A stretch of DNA of 28,413 nt, taken from contig DASRFJ010000102.1 of NCBI GenBank assembly GCA_035651595.1, positions 1-28,413 of the forward strand, given 5' to 3'. The notes below the pieces were generated by a model. That model was given only the letters and a program-made list of their open reading frames with translations, ran no database searches and was not told the origin of the DNA. A program made the position numbers and the translations under genes. Positions 16,111 to 23,370 of the stretch are shown here, piece by piece (position 1 is the first letter of the stretch; every line of letters begins with the position of its first letter). Origin of the DNA: JAFARZ01 sp035651595 (GTDB lineage Bacteria > Actinomycetota > Actinomycetes > Streptosporangiales > Streptosporangiaceae).

Positions 16111-16357
16111 CGGCCAGCCGGAGGTGCGCCACGTCCGGCCGCTGGCGTGCAGGGCACGTCTCATCAGTGCCTGTGGCAGTAGCGTGTCCGATTGCCCTTT
16201 TGTGGAAGATTGACGCTCGTGGACGAGGGTCGCGCCTCCGCAAAGGGGAAATCCACCACGTTATCCAGGCCGCCGGCGGCCGTCGGTCCCATCTGGACAG
16301 CCAGCGAACCGAACTCGCCTCCGATCTTGACCGGCAAGGTCCGATCCGGGAGGTTCA
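16111..16357. other. Non-coding gap inside the Tad operon
   Basis: In an operon whose other gaps are mostly below 25 nt or overlaps, this 247-nt stretch has no credible gene. It contains copy B of the structured repeat (16201-16271) and then a ribosome site, GGGAGG, just before GTG 16358. It could be an insertion of the repeat, an RNA control element or an internal promoter. Confidence 0.7.
16201..16271 (+). repeat. Structured dispersed repeat, copy B
   Basis: It starts TGTGGAAGATTGACG, contains the hairpin CTCGT-GG-ACGAG and GAGGGTCGCGC, and ends GGAAATCCACCACGTTATC. It aligns end to end with copy A (7309-7398) apart from a central deletion. The terminal pair GATTACC/GGTAATC in copy A corresponds to GATTGACG/CGTTATC here, so some paired positions changed together. 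It is on the same strand as the surrounding Tad genes. Confidence 0.75.
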
Positions 16358-16816
16358 GTGTCCGCGATTATCCGGCGCGGCCGGCGCGACAAACGCCGGC
16401 CAAAACACGACCGCGGCTCGATGGCCGTCGAGTTCGCCGTGGCCGGGCCGCTGCTTGTCGTGCTCATGCTGCTGATCGCGGCCGGCGGCGAGTGGATCGA
16501 CTACAAGGGCGAGGTGAGCGCCGCGGCCAGGGACGCGGTGCGCGCCGCCTCGCTGGCCCGTCAGTTCGGCGACGCACAGACGTTCGCGAATCAGGCCGCC
16601 CAGCAGGACCTCGGCGGCCTGTGCCAGGGCGGCAACATGACGACCACGGTCTCGCTGCTGGGCAGCGGCAACTTCGCCACGGCGCAGGACGTTCAGGTGA
16701 CGGTGACCTGCCAGGCGCGGCTCCCGGCGTTTCACGACCTCGGCATCGACGTGAACGCGACGTTCACCGACACCGCGACCGCCGCGCTGGACCCGTTCGT
16801 GGAACGGCAGGGCTAA
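16358..16816 (+). CDS. TadE-like pseudopilin, second copy
   Basis: The 152-aa product has a short very basic leader (about 18 residues), the processing-like motif DRGSMAVEFAVAGPLL, a hydrophobic helix to about residue 45 and an outer domain with two cysteines (GLCQG and TVTCQ) that may pair. The start GTG 16358 has GGGAGG immediately upstream. Its stop TAA overlaps the next ATG by one base (TAATG). It is a paralogue of the 15637 product with the Glu at the same place. A minor pilin or tip/initiation component is the likely role, by analogy with TadE/TadF. Confidence 0.87.
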   Translation: MSAIIRRGRRDKRRPKHDRGSMAVEFAVAGPLLVVLMLLIAAGGEWIDYKGEVSAAARDAVRAASLARQFGDAQTFANQAAQQDLGGLCQGGNMTTTVSLLGSGNFATAQDVQVTVTCQARLPAFHDLGIDVNATFTDTATAALDPFVERQG

Positions 16817-17268
16817 TGAGAAACCAACAGGGCTCGGTCTCGGTCTGGGTGGTGATCGTCGCGGCGGTGGCGTTCCTCCTGCTGGTCCTCGTCGTGGACG
16901 GCGGCGAGGTCATGATCGCCAAGGCGCACGCCGCCGACATCGCCGAACAGGCCGCCCGCGCCGCGGCGGACGACGTCGACCAGGCCGAACTCCAGGCCGG
17001 CCACGTCGTGATCAGCCCCGACGCCTGCGGGGCCGGCGGCCCCGCGGCGCAGCTCATCGCCAGCTACTCAAAGGGTGTCAACGTGACCGCGTCCATGCAG
17101 AACTGCCAGCTCATCGGCGGCGCCGGCCAGCCCGGCGTGGAGGTGTGGGTGCAGGTGCAGATGACGCCGGCCATCCCCGCGAACCTCTTCGGGGCGATCA
17201 GCGTGTCGACCCATGAGAACGCGTTCCTGAAATGCGGAACCGCCAACCAAGTCTCGAGGACCTGCTGA
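16816..17268 (+). CDS. TadE/TadG-like pilus-locus membrane protein
   Basis: The 150-aa product has a very short N-terminus (MRNQQGSVSVW), a long hydrophobic helix (about 10-32) and an outer domain opening with KAHAADIAEQAARAAADDV. It resembles the actinobacterial secretion-neighbourhood TadE-like group rather than classic TadE, because no Glu follows the Gly-Ser. Three cysteines in the C-terminal half could include a disulphide. It is translationally linked on both sides (TAATG before, TGATG after). Confidence 0.8.
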   Translation: MRNQQGSVSVWVVIVAAVAFLLLVLVVDGGEVMIAKAHAADIAEQAARAAADDVDQAELQAGHVVISPDACGAGGPAAQLIASYSKGVNVTASMQNCQLIGGAGQPGVEVWVQVQMTPAIPANLFGAISVSTHENAFLKCGTANQVSRTC

Positions 17269-19961
17269 TGGCACCTCCGATTCCCGGTCTCCTCCCGCCG
17301 CGCACCGGCCGGCCCCGCCGCACGCCCGCGGACGTCCTGCTCGGCATCGGCGCGACGATCCTGCTGCTCGCGATCATCGTCGGCATCCCGGTCGCGATGG
17401 TCACGGTACTCAAACCGAAGTTCAGCGGCGCCAGCCTCACGCACCAGCTCGACGCGACCGCGATCCTGCACATCCTGGAGTTCCTCGTCATCCCGATCTG
17501 GCTGGTGCTGGTGTGGAGCGTGCTGGTCGAGCTGCGGGCGGCGCTGGCACACCGGGACGTCCAGGCCCGGCAGGTCCCGGTGGCCGGCTCGATCGCGCAC
17601 CGCCTGGTCAGCACCGCGCTGCTGTTGTTCACCGCGGCGGCCGCGCTGACCCCCGCGCTCTCGCACAGCGCACCGCCGCGCCCCGCGTACACGGTCTCGC
17701 AGCTGGCGCCGGACCAGCAGAAGATCGGCGGCATCCTCGATCAGTTCCCGGCGGCGCCCGCCGTGCAGCACACGCACGCGACCAGTAACAAGATGTATGT
17801 CGTTCAGCCGCCCCAAGGCAGATACCACGAGTCGCTGTGGGAGATCGCGCAGAAACACCTCGGGGACGGGCGCCGCTACCGGGAGATCTTCGAGCTGAAC
17901 AAGGACCGGGTTCAGCCAGACGGGACCAAGCTCACGATCGCCAGCCTGATCCGTCCGGGCTGGGTCCTGCACATGCCCCGCGACGCCGCCGGCCCCGGTA
18001 TCCAGGCCGTGGCCGAGCATACGCATGAGGCGGTCCAGGCCGCCCCGGCGCAGGCCAGCGCCCCGGAAAACGTGATCAACGCCGTGTCGGACGCGGCGCA
18101 CAACCAGCAGTGGCCGTTCGAGCTGGCCTCGGCCAGCCTGATGGCGGCCGGCATCCTGGTCGCGCTCGGCCGGCAGCGCCGCGAGCAGCTGTGGCGCCGC
18201 GCGTTCGGCCGGCGCATCGCCGCGCCGAGCGGGGACGCGGCGCTCGCCGAGCGGGCGTTCCGGCTCGGCGCGGACGATCCCGCGGTGCGCATGCTTGACC
18301 TCGGCCTGCGCAACCTGTCCCAGCAGCTCGCCGCCCAGCAGCGCCCGCTGCCCACGGTGTTCGCCGCGCACGTCGGCACGGAGAACCTGGACCTGTGGAT
18401 CGCGGCCCCCGACCCGAACCCGCCGCGGCCCTGGCTGGCCGCCGACGGCGGCCAGGTGTGGCGGCTGCCGGTGTCCGCGGTGGCCGGCCTGGAACCCGGC
18501 GGCACCCTCGCGCCCTACCCCGGGCTGGTCTCGCTCGGCACCAACGCGACCGGCCGCGTGCTGGTGGACCTGGAGGTGGCGCAGGGCCTGATCGCGGTGC
18601 GCGGACCCGGCAACCTGGTGCAGGCCGCGCTCGCCGCGTTCGCTGTCGAGCTGGTCACCAACCTCTGGTCAGACACAATGCGTGTCACGCTGGTGGGTTT
18701 CGGCGAAGGACTTCAGAACATTTCTACCGAACGGCTCTCGGTGCTTCCTACCCTGGACGAGGCTCTCCCGTTGCTGGAGGCGCGGGCGGCGGAGCTTGAC
18801 GCCGCGATGGCCGCCGCCGGCATCGACTCGGTGCTGACCGGGCGCGCGAACTCGACGGACCCCGGCCTGTGGGCGCCGCACTACCTGATCACCGGGGTCC
18901 CGCCCACGCCGTTGCAGGTGGAGCGGCTGAAGGCGCTCGCCCGCGGCAAGCACCGCATGGCGACCGGCTTCGTGGTCGCCGGCGAGGTGGCGGACGCGGC
19001 GTGGACCTGGGAGGTCTCGGCGGACGGCCGGGTGCGCGCGGACGCGCTCGGCTTCGACCTGGTCGCGCAGCTGCTCGGCCCGCACCAGTACCGGGCGATC
19101 GTGGACCTGTTCCGGCCCGATCCCGGGGGAGTGCCGCTCGGCCCGCTCGGCTCGGGCAACGCGCCGCCCGCACAGCTGGTGCCCGGCGCGCGGATGCCGG
19201 TGGAGATCGGCCTGCTCGGCCCCGCGACGGTACAGGCGCCCGGCGCGCTGGAGCCGGACCGGCTGGCGATCGCCACCGAACTCGTGGTGTTCCTCGCCGC
19301 GCATCCGGCCGGCGTGCACCTGAACGTGCTGACCGGTGCCGTCTGGCCGCGCGGCGTGCCGGCCGAGGTCAGGGACGCCACGCTGGCCCGGGTCAGCGCG
19401 TGGCTGGGCACCGGCCCGTCCGGCGAGCCGAACCTGCGGACCGACCCGTCCGGCCGCCTGTTCCTCGGGCCCGGCGTGCGCGTTGACTGGCTGGTGTTCC
19501 GCGCGCTGATGAACCGCGCCAGCCAGGCCGCCGCCGCGTCCGCGACCGCGGAGGAGACCGCGCAGCTCTCGCAGGCGCTCGCGCTGGTCCGCGGCCAGTT
19601 CCTCGACGGCCGCGATCCCGCGCGCTACGCGTGGCTGGCCAGCGACGACGTAGAGTACGAGGTGACCGCGCTGGTGGCGGACGCCGCGCACCGGCTGTCC
19701 GCGCTGCGCCTGGCTTCGGGTGACCCGTCTCTTGCGATGGAAGCGGCCCGGACCGGGCTTCGGCTGGCCTTCAACGACGAGATGCTGTGGCGCGACCTGC
19801 TGATCGCCGCGCACGCCACCGGCAAGGAAGGCGTGCTGCGCGCGGCGGTCTCCGAAGTCGAGGCCCGCGTCGCCCTCGACGAGGTCATGCCGCGGATGGC
19901 ACCGGAAACCGAGGCGCTCATCGACGAGCTCCTCCCCTCCTGGCGAACCTCAGCCGCATGA
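17268..19961 (+). CDS. Membrane LysM-BTAD protein of the Tad locus
   Basis: The predicted product is 897 aa. It has membrane segments at about 22-47, 66-89 and 111-131, a LysM-like module at about 175-238 (SLWEIAQKHLGDGRRYREIFELNKD, ending GWVLHMP), a fourth membrane segment at about 284-300, and a long cytoplasmic part. The cytoplasmic part contains a winged-helix-like region from about 643 and a BTAD/TPR-type helical domain to about 880. Four segments would place LysM outside, where it can touch peptidoglycan, and the BTAD part inside. ATG 17268 (TGATG overlap, GAGGA upstream) was preferred over an in-frame start 12 codons earlier. Whether the wing region binds DNA or only proteins is uncertain. 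Confidence 0.85.
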   Translation: MAPPIPGLLPPRTGRPRRTPADVLLGIGATILLLAIIVGIPVAMVTVLKPKFSGASLTHQLDATAILHILEFLVIPIWLVLVWSVLVELRAALAHRDVQARQVPVAGSIAHRLVSTALLLFTAAAALTPALSHSAPPRPAYTVSQLAPDQQKIGGILDQFPAAPAVQHTHATSNKMYVVQPPQGRYHESLWEIAQKHLGDGRRYREIFELNKDRVQPDGTKLTIASLIRPGWVLHMPRDAAGPGIQAVAEHTHEAVQAAPAQASAPENVINAVSDAAHNQQWPFELASASLMAAGILVALGRQRREQLWRRAFGRRIAAPSGDAALAERAFRLGADDPAVRMLDLGLRNLSQQLAAQQRPLPTVFAAHVGTENLDLWIAAPDPNPPRPWLAADGGQVWRLPVSAVAGLEPGGTLAPYPGLVSLGTNATGRVLVDLEVAQGLIAVRGPGNLVQAALAAFAVELVTNLWSDTMRVTLVGFGEGLQNISTERLSVLPTLDEALPLLEARAAELDAAMAAAGIDSVLTGRANSTDPGLWAPHYLITGVPPTPLQVERLKALARGKHRMATGFVVAGEVADAAWTWEVSADGRVRADALGFDLVAQLLGPHQYRAIVDLFRPDPGGVPLGPLGSGNAPPAQLVPGARMPVEIGLLGPATVQAPGALEPDRLAIATELVVFLAAHPAGVHLNVLTGAVWPRGVPAEVRDATLARVSAWLGTGPSGEPNLRTDPSGRLFLGPGVRVDWLVFRALMNRASQAAAASATAEETAQLSQALALVRGQFLDGRDPARYAWLASDDVEYEVTALVADAAHRLSALRLASGDPSLAMEAARTGLRLAFNDEMLWRDLLIAAHATGKEGVLRAAVSEVEARVALDEVMPRMAPETEALIDELLPSWRTSAA

Positions 19962-20053
19962 AAGGCCCGCGCCCGCGTGCCGGCCGGCCGCGCCCCGCCC
20001 CCGGCGGCCCGCCGCGCCGCCCTTATCGGGATATGTCGGATTTATCAACATTA

Positions 20054-20110
20054 GGAATTCTGGCCCCGGTTTTCGCTAGGTTACCCGTGGGGCTTGTCTG
20101 TATACGAGGG
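20054..20110 (+). promoter_or_regulatory. Possible promoter before the lipoprotein gene
   Basis: The gap 19962-20120 drops in G+C after 20030. GGAAT at 20054 followed about 17 nt later by TAGGTT is loosely like an extracytoplasmic-function sigma site. TATAC near 20101 is another candidate -10. This would let the last two genes be expressed apart from the main Tad transcript. Weak evidence. Confidence 0.25.
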
Positions 20111-20120
20111 AGAGCAAGGC

Positions 20121-20777
20121 ATGGACAAGCGGCTCGCCGGCGTGCTGGCGGCCGCCGCGTTGGCGGTGTCCGCATGCTCGAATGGCAGCACGGCCACGTC
20201 GTTCGTGCCCGGCGGTGGCGCGAGCACCAGCGGATCCGTGCCGACGGCGCCGTCGAGCACGCCGACCGCGGCTGCCGGGCTCAAGGCTTTCACGTTCCCG
20301 TCCAGCATCAAGGTCGAGTTCCAGACACCGCTGCCGGCCACCGAGCCGGAGCGCTCCGCGGTGATCGCGTACGAGAACTACGTGGACTCGATGTGGTACG
20401 CCGTCTACACCCTCGGCAAGAACAAGGCCTACCAGAAGTACACCAGCGGCAACGCGCTGAGCTTCGCCAAGCAGATCATCGCCGAGTTCAAGGCCGGGCG
20501 CTACCAGCTCAAGGGGACCGTCGTCTACTCCGACATCACGGTGCCGAACGTGTTCGGCACCTCGGGCGTGGTCGTCTCGTCCTGCTTCAACGACTCCGGC
20601 CTGCAGATGGTCAACCCGGGCAACGGCCGGCCGGCCGGCAACATCATCAACAGCAAGTACACGCACTCCCAGGAACAGGCCGCCGCGGGGAAGCAGGCCA
20701 ATGGCTCCTGGTGGATCGTCCATACCGACTTCTATCCGGCCGCCAGCGGCGGCTCAGCAGGGGTGTGTGCGTCATGA
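20121..20777 (+). CDS. Putative lipoprotein at the end of the Tad locus
   Basis: The 218-aa product has a 18-residue signal and lipobox VSAC (Cys 19), then a Ser/Thr/Pro-rich low-complexity linker to about residue 55. The folded domain that follows has FPSSIKVEFQTPLPATEPERSAVIAYENYVDSMWYAVYTLGKN, which resembles the small helical/NTF2-like lipoproteins of actinomycetes. The start ATG 20121 has GGAGAG upstream; an earlier in-frame GTG would place charged residues before the signal. Its stop overlaps the next ATG (ATGA). It may sit at the pilus base or be an independent surface protein. No enzymatic motif is visible. Confidence 0.82.
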   Translation: MDKRLAGVLAAAALAVSACSNGSTATSFVPGGGASTSGSVPTAPSSTPTAAAGLKAFTFPSSIKVEFQTPLPATEPERSAVIAYENYVDSMWYAVYTLGKNKAYQKYTSGNALSFAKQIIAEFKAGRYQLKGTVVYSDITVPNVFGTSGVVVSSCFNDSGLQMVNPGNGRPAGNIINSKYTHSQEQAAAGKQANGSWWIVHTDFYPAASGGSAGVCAS

Positions 20778-21871
20778 GGCTTGTTCGCAAGACCACGATG
20801 CTCGCCGTGATCGCCGGCCTCGCGGCCGCGGGTGCCGCGATTCCCGCCACGGCCCACGCTGACGGCGGCAACGGCGGCGGCGTCACCCCGCCGAGCAATG
20901 GCGGCGGTGGCACACCGGGCTACTCGACCGTCGTCCAGGGCAACGTGACGATCAGCGGCCAACCCGCGCCCAGCCGGGGAGTCAACGAGGTGTACAAGCC
21001 GCCGGAGTGCTGGCTCCAGCCCTGGTTCAAGCAGCCGAACTCCTGGGCGCAGGGTGACCCGGCCCTGGCGGGGAACGCGCCGGGCGCCCCGGACGCCGAC
21101 TCGTTCTGGTGGTACATGGCAAGGCGCTATCCAGGCATGATGTTTCTCATCGCGCACGTGCCGGATGCCCGCGACGAGATCAACAATGACTTCAAGATGG
21201 TCCAGCAGGGCCAGAACGACGACGGCAGCGGAGCCGTCGGCGCCGACTGGGTGTGGTGGGCGCCGAACTGGCTGAGCAGCTCGGCCGGCTGGGCCTGCGC
21301 CCAGAACATGGTGGCCAGCGCCGGCATGAACAACGGCTTCCTGGACCTGGAGCCGCCCGCGAAGCCCGCGGCCGGCGCTGGTTTCCAGATCAGTCCGCAG
21401 AACCTCGCCGCCCTCGCCCGGGCCGCGCTGAAGCTGCCGGACTACAAGATCGTCACCGACCCGGGCACCGCGCCCGGCACGACCGCCTATGTCAACACGG
21501 CCACGAAGGTCTATCTCCAGTTCAACGGGCCGAAGGACCCGTGGGACCTGGCGCAGGCCAAGTGGATGTACGGCACCTACCTGTGGGCGAAGATCGCCAC
21601 GACCGGCCCGACGGTGCAGATCCAGACCAACGATCCCGGCGCCAAGGTCGGCTACGACGGCAAAGACAGCTGCCTTCAGGCCACCCCGTGCACGATCACG
21701 TTCGCCGGCCCGTCGACGACCGGCAACCCGTTCACGATCACGGTGACCGCCACCTGGACCGTCAGCTGGACCTCGAGCGCCGGGACCGGCGGCACGTTCA
21801 CGAACCCGCCGCCGATCGTCCAGCAGACCAGGACGATCGTCGTCCGGGAGATCCAGAGCATCAACAACTAG
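20774..21871 (+). CDS. Secreted protein of unknown function
   Basis: The 365-aa product has a clear Sec signal (basic start, hydrophobic 8-25, AHA cleavage near residue 29). The mature protein has a Gly/Asn/Pro-rich linker and a region with many tryptophans (DSFWWYMARRYPG, GADWVWWAPNWLSSSAGW). Its C-terminal half is beta-rich and Thr-heavy, and there are cysteine pairs (PPECW, GWACAQN, DSCLQATPCT). There is no sortase signal or membrane anchor. The start ATG 20774 overlaps the upstream lipoprotein gene by 4 nt, so the two are likely a functional pair. I recognise no characterised domain. A wall-associated or adhesive accessory protein is only a guess. Confidence 0.8.
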   Translation: MRLVRKTTMLAVIAGLAAAGAAIPATAHADGGNGGGVTPPSNGGGGTPGYSTVVQGNVTISGQPAPSRGVNEVYKPPECWLQPWFKQPNSWAQGDPALAGNAPGAPDADSFWWYMARRYPGMMFLIAHVPDARDEINNDFKMVQQGQNDDGSGAVGADWVWWAPNWLSSSAGWACAQNMVASAGMNNGFLDLEPPAKPAAGAGFQISPQNLAALARAALKLPDYKIVTDPGTAPGTTAYVNTATKVYLQFNGPKDPWDLAQAKWMYGTYLWAKIATTGPTVQIQTNDPGAKVGYDGKDSCLQATPCTITFAGPSTTGNPFTITVTATWTVSWTSSAGTGGTFTNPPPIVQQTRTIVVREIQSINN

Positions 21872-21975
21872 CCCGCACGGAGTTCCGCGCCGCGCCGGTT
21901 TCGCGCCGCCCGCCCCGGCCGAGAACCGAAAACCGGACATAAGCCATATTTCGGGCATGCGGATTGGTCCGCCAG

Positions 21976-22033
21976 ATTATTGCGGACACTTACCCCCCCG
22001 AAACGGGAGGGTAAGTGTCCGCAATAATTTCGA
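21976..22033. repeat. Dispersed palindromic element, copy 2
   Basis: Arms at 21976-22000 and 22004-22028 are 25 bp long with a single mismatch and a 3-nt loop. Core and 3' flank (ATTTCGA) match copy 1 at 893-950. The better match suggests this copy is the younger or the selected one. It lies just after the final gene of the Tad-linked block. Confidence 0.88.
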
Positions 22034-22052
22034 CCCCACTCTCGGAGTGGGG
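22034..22052 (+). terminator. Hairpin adjacent to palindromic element
   Basis: CCCCACTC (22034-22041), loop TCG, GAGTGGGG (22045-22052) make a perfect 8-bp stem. It begins right after the palindromic repeat and could help terminate transcription from the secreted-protein gene. There is no T-tract, so termination is only likely, not shown. Confidence 0.5.
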
Positions 22053-22081
22053 GATAGCGTCGAACATGCCGGACATAGGCC

Positions 22082-22117
22082 GACATTCCAGGAACGCATG
22101 CGAGCGCGGGGAATGTC
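22082..22117. promoter_or_regulatory. 8-bp inverted repeat upstream of the DinB-like gene
   Basis: GACATTCC (22082-22089) and GGAATGTC (22110-22117) are exact inverted copies with a 20-nt spacer. They sit 25-60 nt before ATG 22142, overlapping the probable -35 region. An operator is plausible. Confidence 0.4.
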
Positions 22118-22129
22118 AGACCCCCGTGG

Positions 22130-22135
22130 CATAGT
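22130..22135 (+). promoter_or_regulatory. Putative -10 element of a leaderless transcript
   Basis: CATAGT is followed by 6 nt and then ATG 22142; no Shine-Dalgarno is present. The arrangement matches the -10-like sites before 1999(-), 25002 and 27767. Confidence 0.4.
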
Positions 22136-22141
22136 GCGCTC

Positions 22142-22624
22142 ATGACCGATCCAGGACCAGAAACCGACAGCCGTCACCCCGCGGACGTCGTGACCGCGAT
22201 GGTGGATCACGTCCTCGAGCTGGCCGCGAGCTGGCCGAACTGGGACGGCCGCCCGGTCGAAACACCCGTCGACGGCGAGCCGCCCCGGATGTACGCGCCG
22301 CACAAGGCGATCCGCAGGGTCACCGACCACCTGATCGATCACCTCGCCGAGATCGAGGCACGGCTGGCCGGCCGGCCCACCGAGCCCGACCGGTGGCACG
22401 CCTCGGCCATCACGACGGCCGCGGACCTCGCGCCGTTCACCGTCGAGGATCTCGACGAGGCGCGGAGCAGGCTACGGCGCCTGGCGCTCATCTGGGACGC
22501 CCGCCTGCGGGCGCTCAGCGACGAGCAACTGGATGCCAGGTCCGGCGAGGCGTGGACGTTCCGCCAGATCGCGTTCCATGTGGCCGGATCGGCCTTCTAC
22601 GCCGACTCGGTGGGCGCGACATGA
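22142..22624 (+). CDS. DinB-like four-helix protein
   Basis: The 160-aa, mainly helical protein has His residues in TDHLIDHLAEIE and in the final RQIAFHVAGSAFYADSVG, a layout like the three-His metal site of the DinB/YfiT superfamily. These proteins are putative metal-dependent enzymes, often thiol-related in actinomycetes. The specific reaction cannot be deduced. The ATG at 22142 is probably the first transcribed codon. Its stop overlaps the start of the VOC gene (ATGA), so the two are a coupled pair. Confidence 0.7.
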   Translation: MTDPGPETDSRHPADVVTAMVDHVLELAASWPNWDGRPVETPVDGEPPRMYAPHKAIRRVTDHLIDHLAEIEARLAGRPTEPDRWHASAITTAADLAPFTVEDLDEARSRLRRLALIWDARLRALSDEQLDARSGEAWTFRQIAFHVAGSAFYADSVGAT

Positions 22625-23364
22625 CGGTCGGGTGGATCACGGGATTCCTCGACCTCCCGGCCCCGGCGTTCGAGGCGGGACGCGACTTCTGGCCCGGCGT
22701 CACCGGATACACGTTGTCGCCGCCGCGGGGGCCGAGGGGCGACTTCGTCACGCTGGTGCCCGGCGAGGGTGACGCTTACCTGCGGATGCAGCGGACTTAT
22801 GACGGTGCGGCCGGCTGTCATCTGGACGTCCATGCCCAGGACTGGACGGATATGTCCGAACGGGCTGACCTGCTTGGGGCACGGCGCGTGCATACCGAGG
22901 AGGGGCTTGCCGTGTTCCGCTCACCCCACGGTCTGCCGTTCTGCGTGTCCCGGGAAGATGCCGGGCCCGGGCTACCCCCGGCCGTTCGGTGGCCCGGCGG
23001 CTCGGTCAGCCGTGTCGACCAGTTCTGCCTGGACATCCCCGCGGAGGTGTACGACGCCGAGTGCGCGTTCTGGGCGGACTTGACCGGATGGGCGCCGCGG
23101 GAGAGCCCGCTGCCGGAGTTCCGGTACCTGACGCGGGCCGCGGGCATGCCGTTGCGGCTGCTGCTCCAGCGCACCGAAGACTCCGCCGGCCCGCCGGTCC
23201 GCGCCCACCCCGACCTGGCGTGCTCCGGCGTCGCCGCCGAGGCGGCCAGGCACGAGGGGCTGGGCGCGGTGTCGTTGTACGAAGGCACCGGCTGGGTAAC
23301 CCTGCGTGATCCGGCCGGACTGGTGTATTGCATCACCGGACGCGATCCGGGTACCGGCAGCTAG
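22621..23364 (+). CDS. Two-module VOC (glyoxalase/bleomycin-resistance fold) protein
   Basis: The 247-aa protein has two tandem beta-alpha-beta-beta-beta units, about 1-122 and 125-240. The first opens with WITGFLDLPAPAFEAGRDFWPGVTGY and the second with VDQFCLDIPAEVYDAECAFWADLTGW. Each ends in a typical strand with PDGLPF/DPAGLVYCI-like turns (SPHGLPFCV and DPAGLVYCI). Such proteins bind small molecules or divalent metals as dioxygenases, glyoxalases or antibiotic-binding proteins. Metal ligands are not fully conserved here, so binding or sequestration is as likely as catalysis. The start ATG 22621 overlaps the DinB-like stop. Confidence 0.85.
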   Translation: MTVGWITGFLDLPAPAFEAGRDFWPGVTGYTLSPPRGPRGDFVTLVPGEGDAYLRMQRTYDGAAGCHLDVHAQDWTDMSERADLLGARRVHTEEGLAVFRSPHGLPFCVSREDAGPGLPPAVRWPGGSVSRVDQFCLDIPAEVYDAECAFWADLTGWAPRESPLPEFRYLTRAAGMPLRLLLQRTEDSAGPPVRAHPDLACSGVAAEAARHEGLGAVSLYEGTGWVTLRDPAGLVYCITGRDPGTGS

Positions 23365-23370
23365 CCGGGA

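Larger units (their letters stand above)
21872..22141. other. Intergenic gap after the secretion block
   Basis: It contains the second palindromic element (21976-22033), a hairpin at 22034-22052, an 8-bp inverted repeat at 22082-22117 and a -10-like site directly before the next gene. Two similar strings, CCGGACATAAGCC near 21935 and CCGGACATAGGCC near 22071, flank the palindrome. No gene is seen. Confidence 0.7.

Noticed and set aside
17064..18371. 435-codon minus-strand frame across the LysM-BTAD gene
   Set aside because: Shadow frame with repetitive Arg/Gly/Asp text.
19787..20773. N-terminal extension in frame with the secreted protein
   Set aside because: The extension would overlap two supported genes and bury the Sec signal; ATG 20774 restores a normal signal peptide and a 4-nt overlap.
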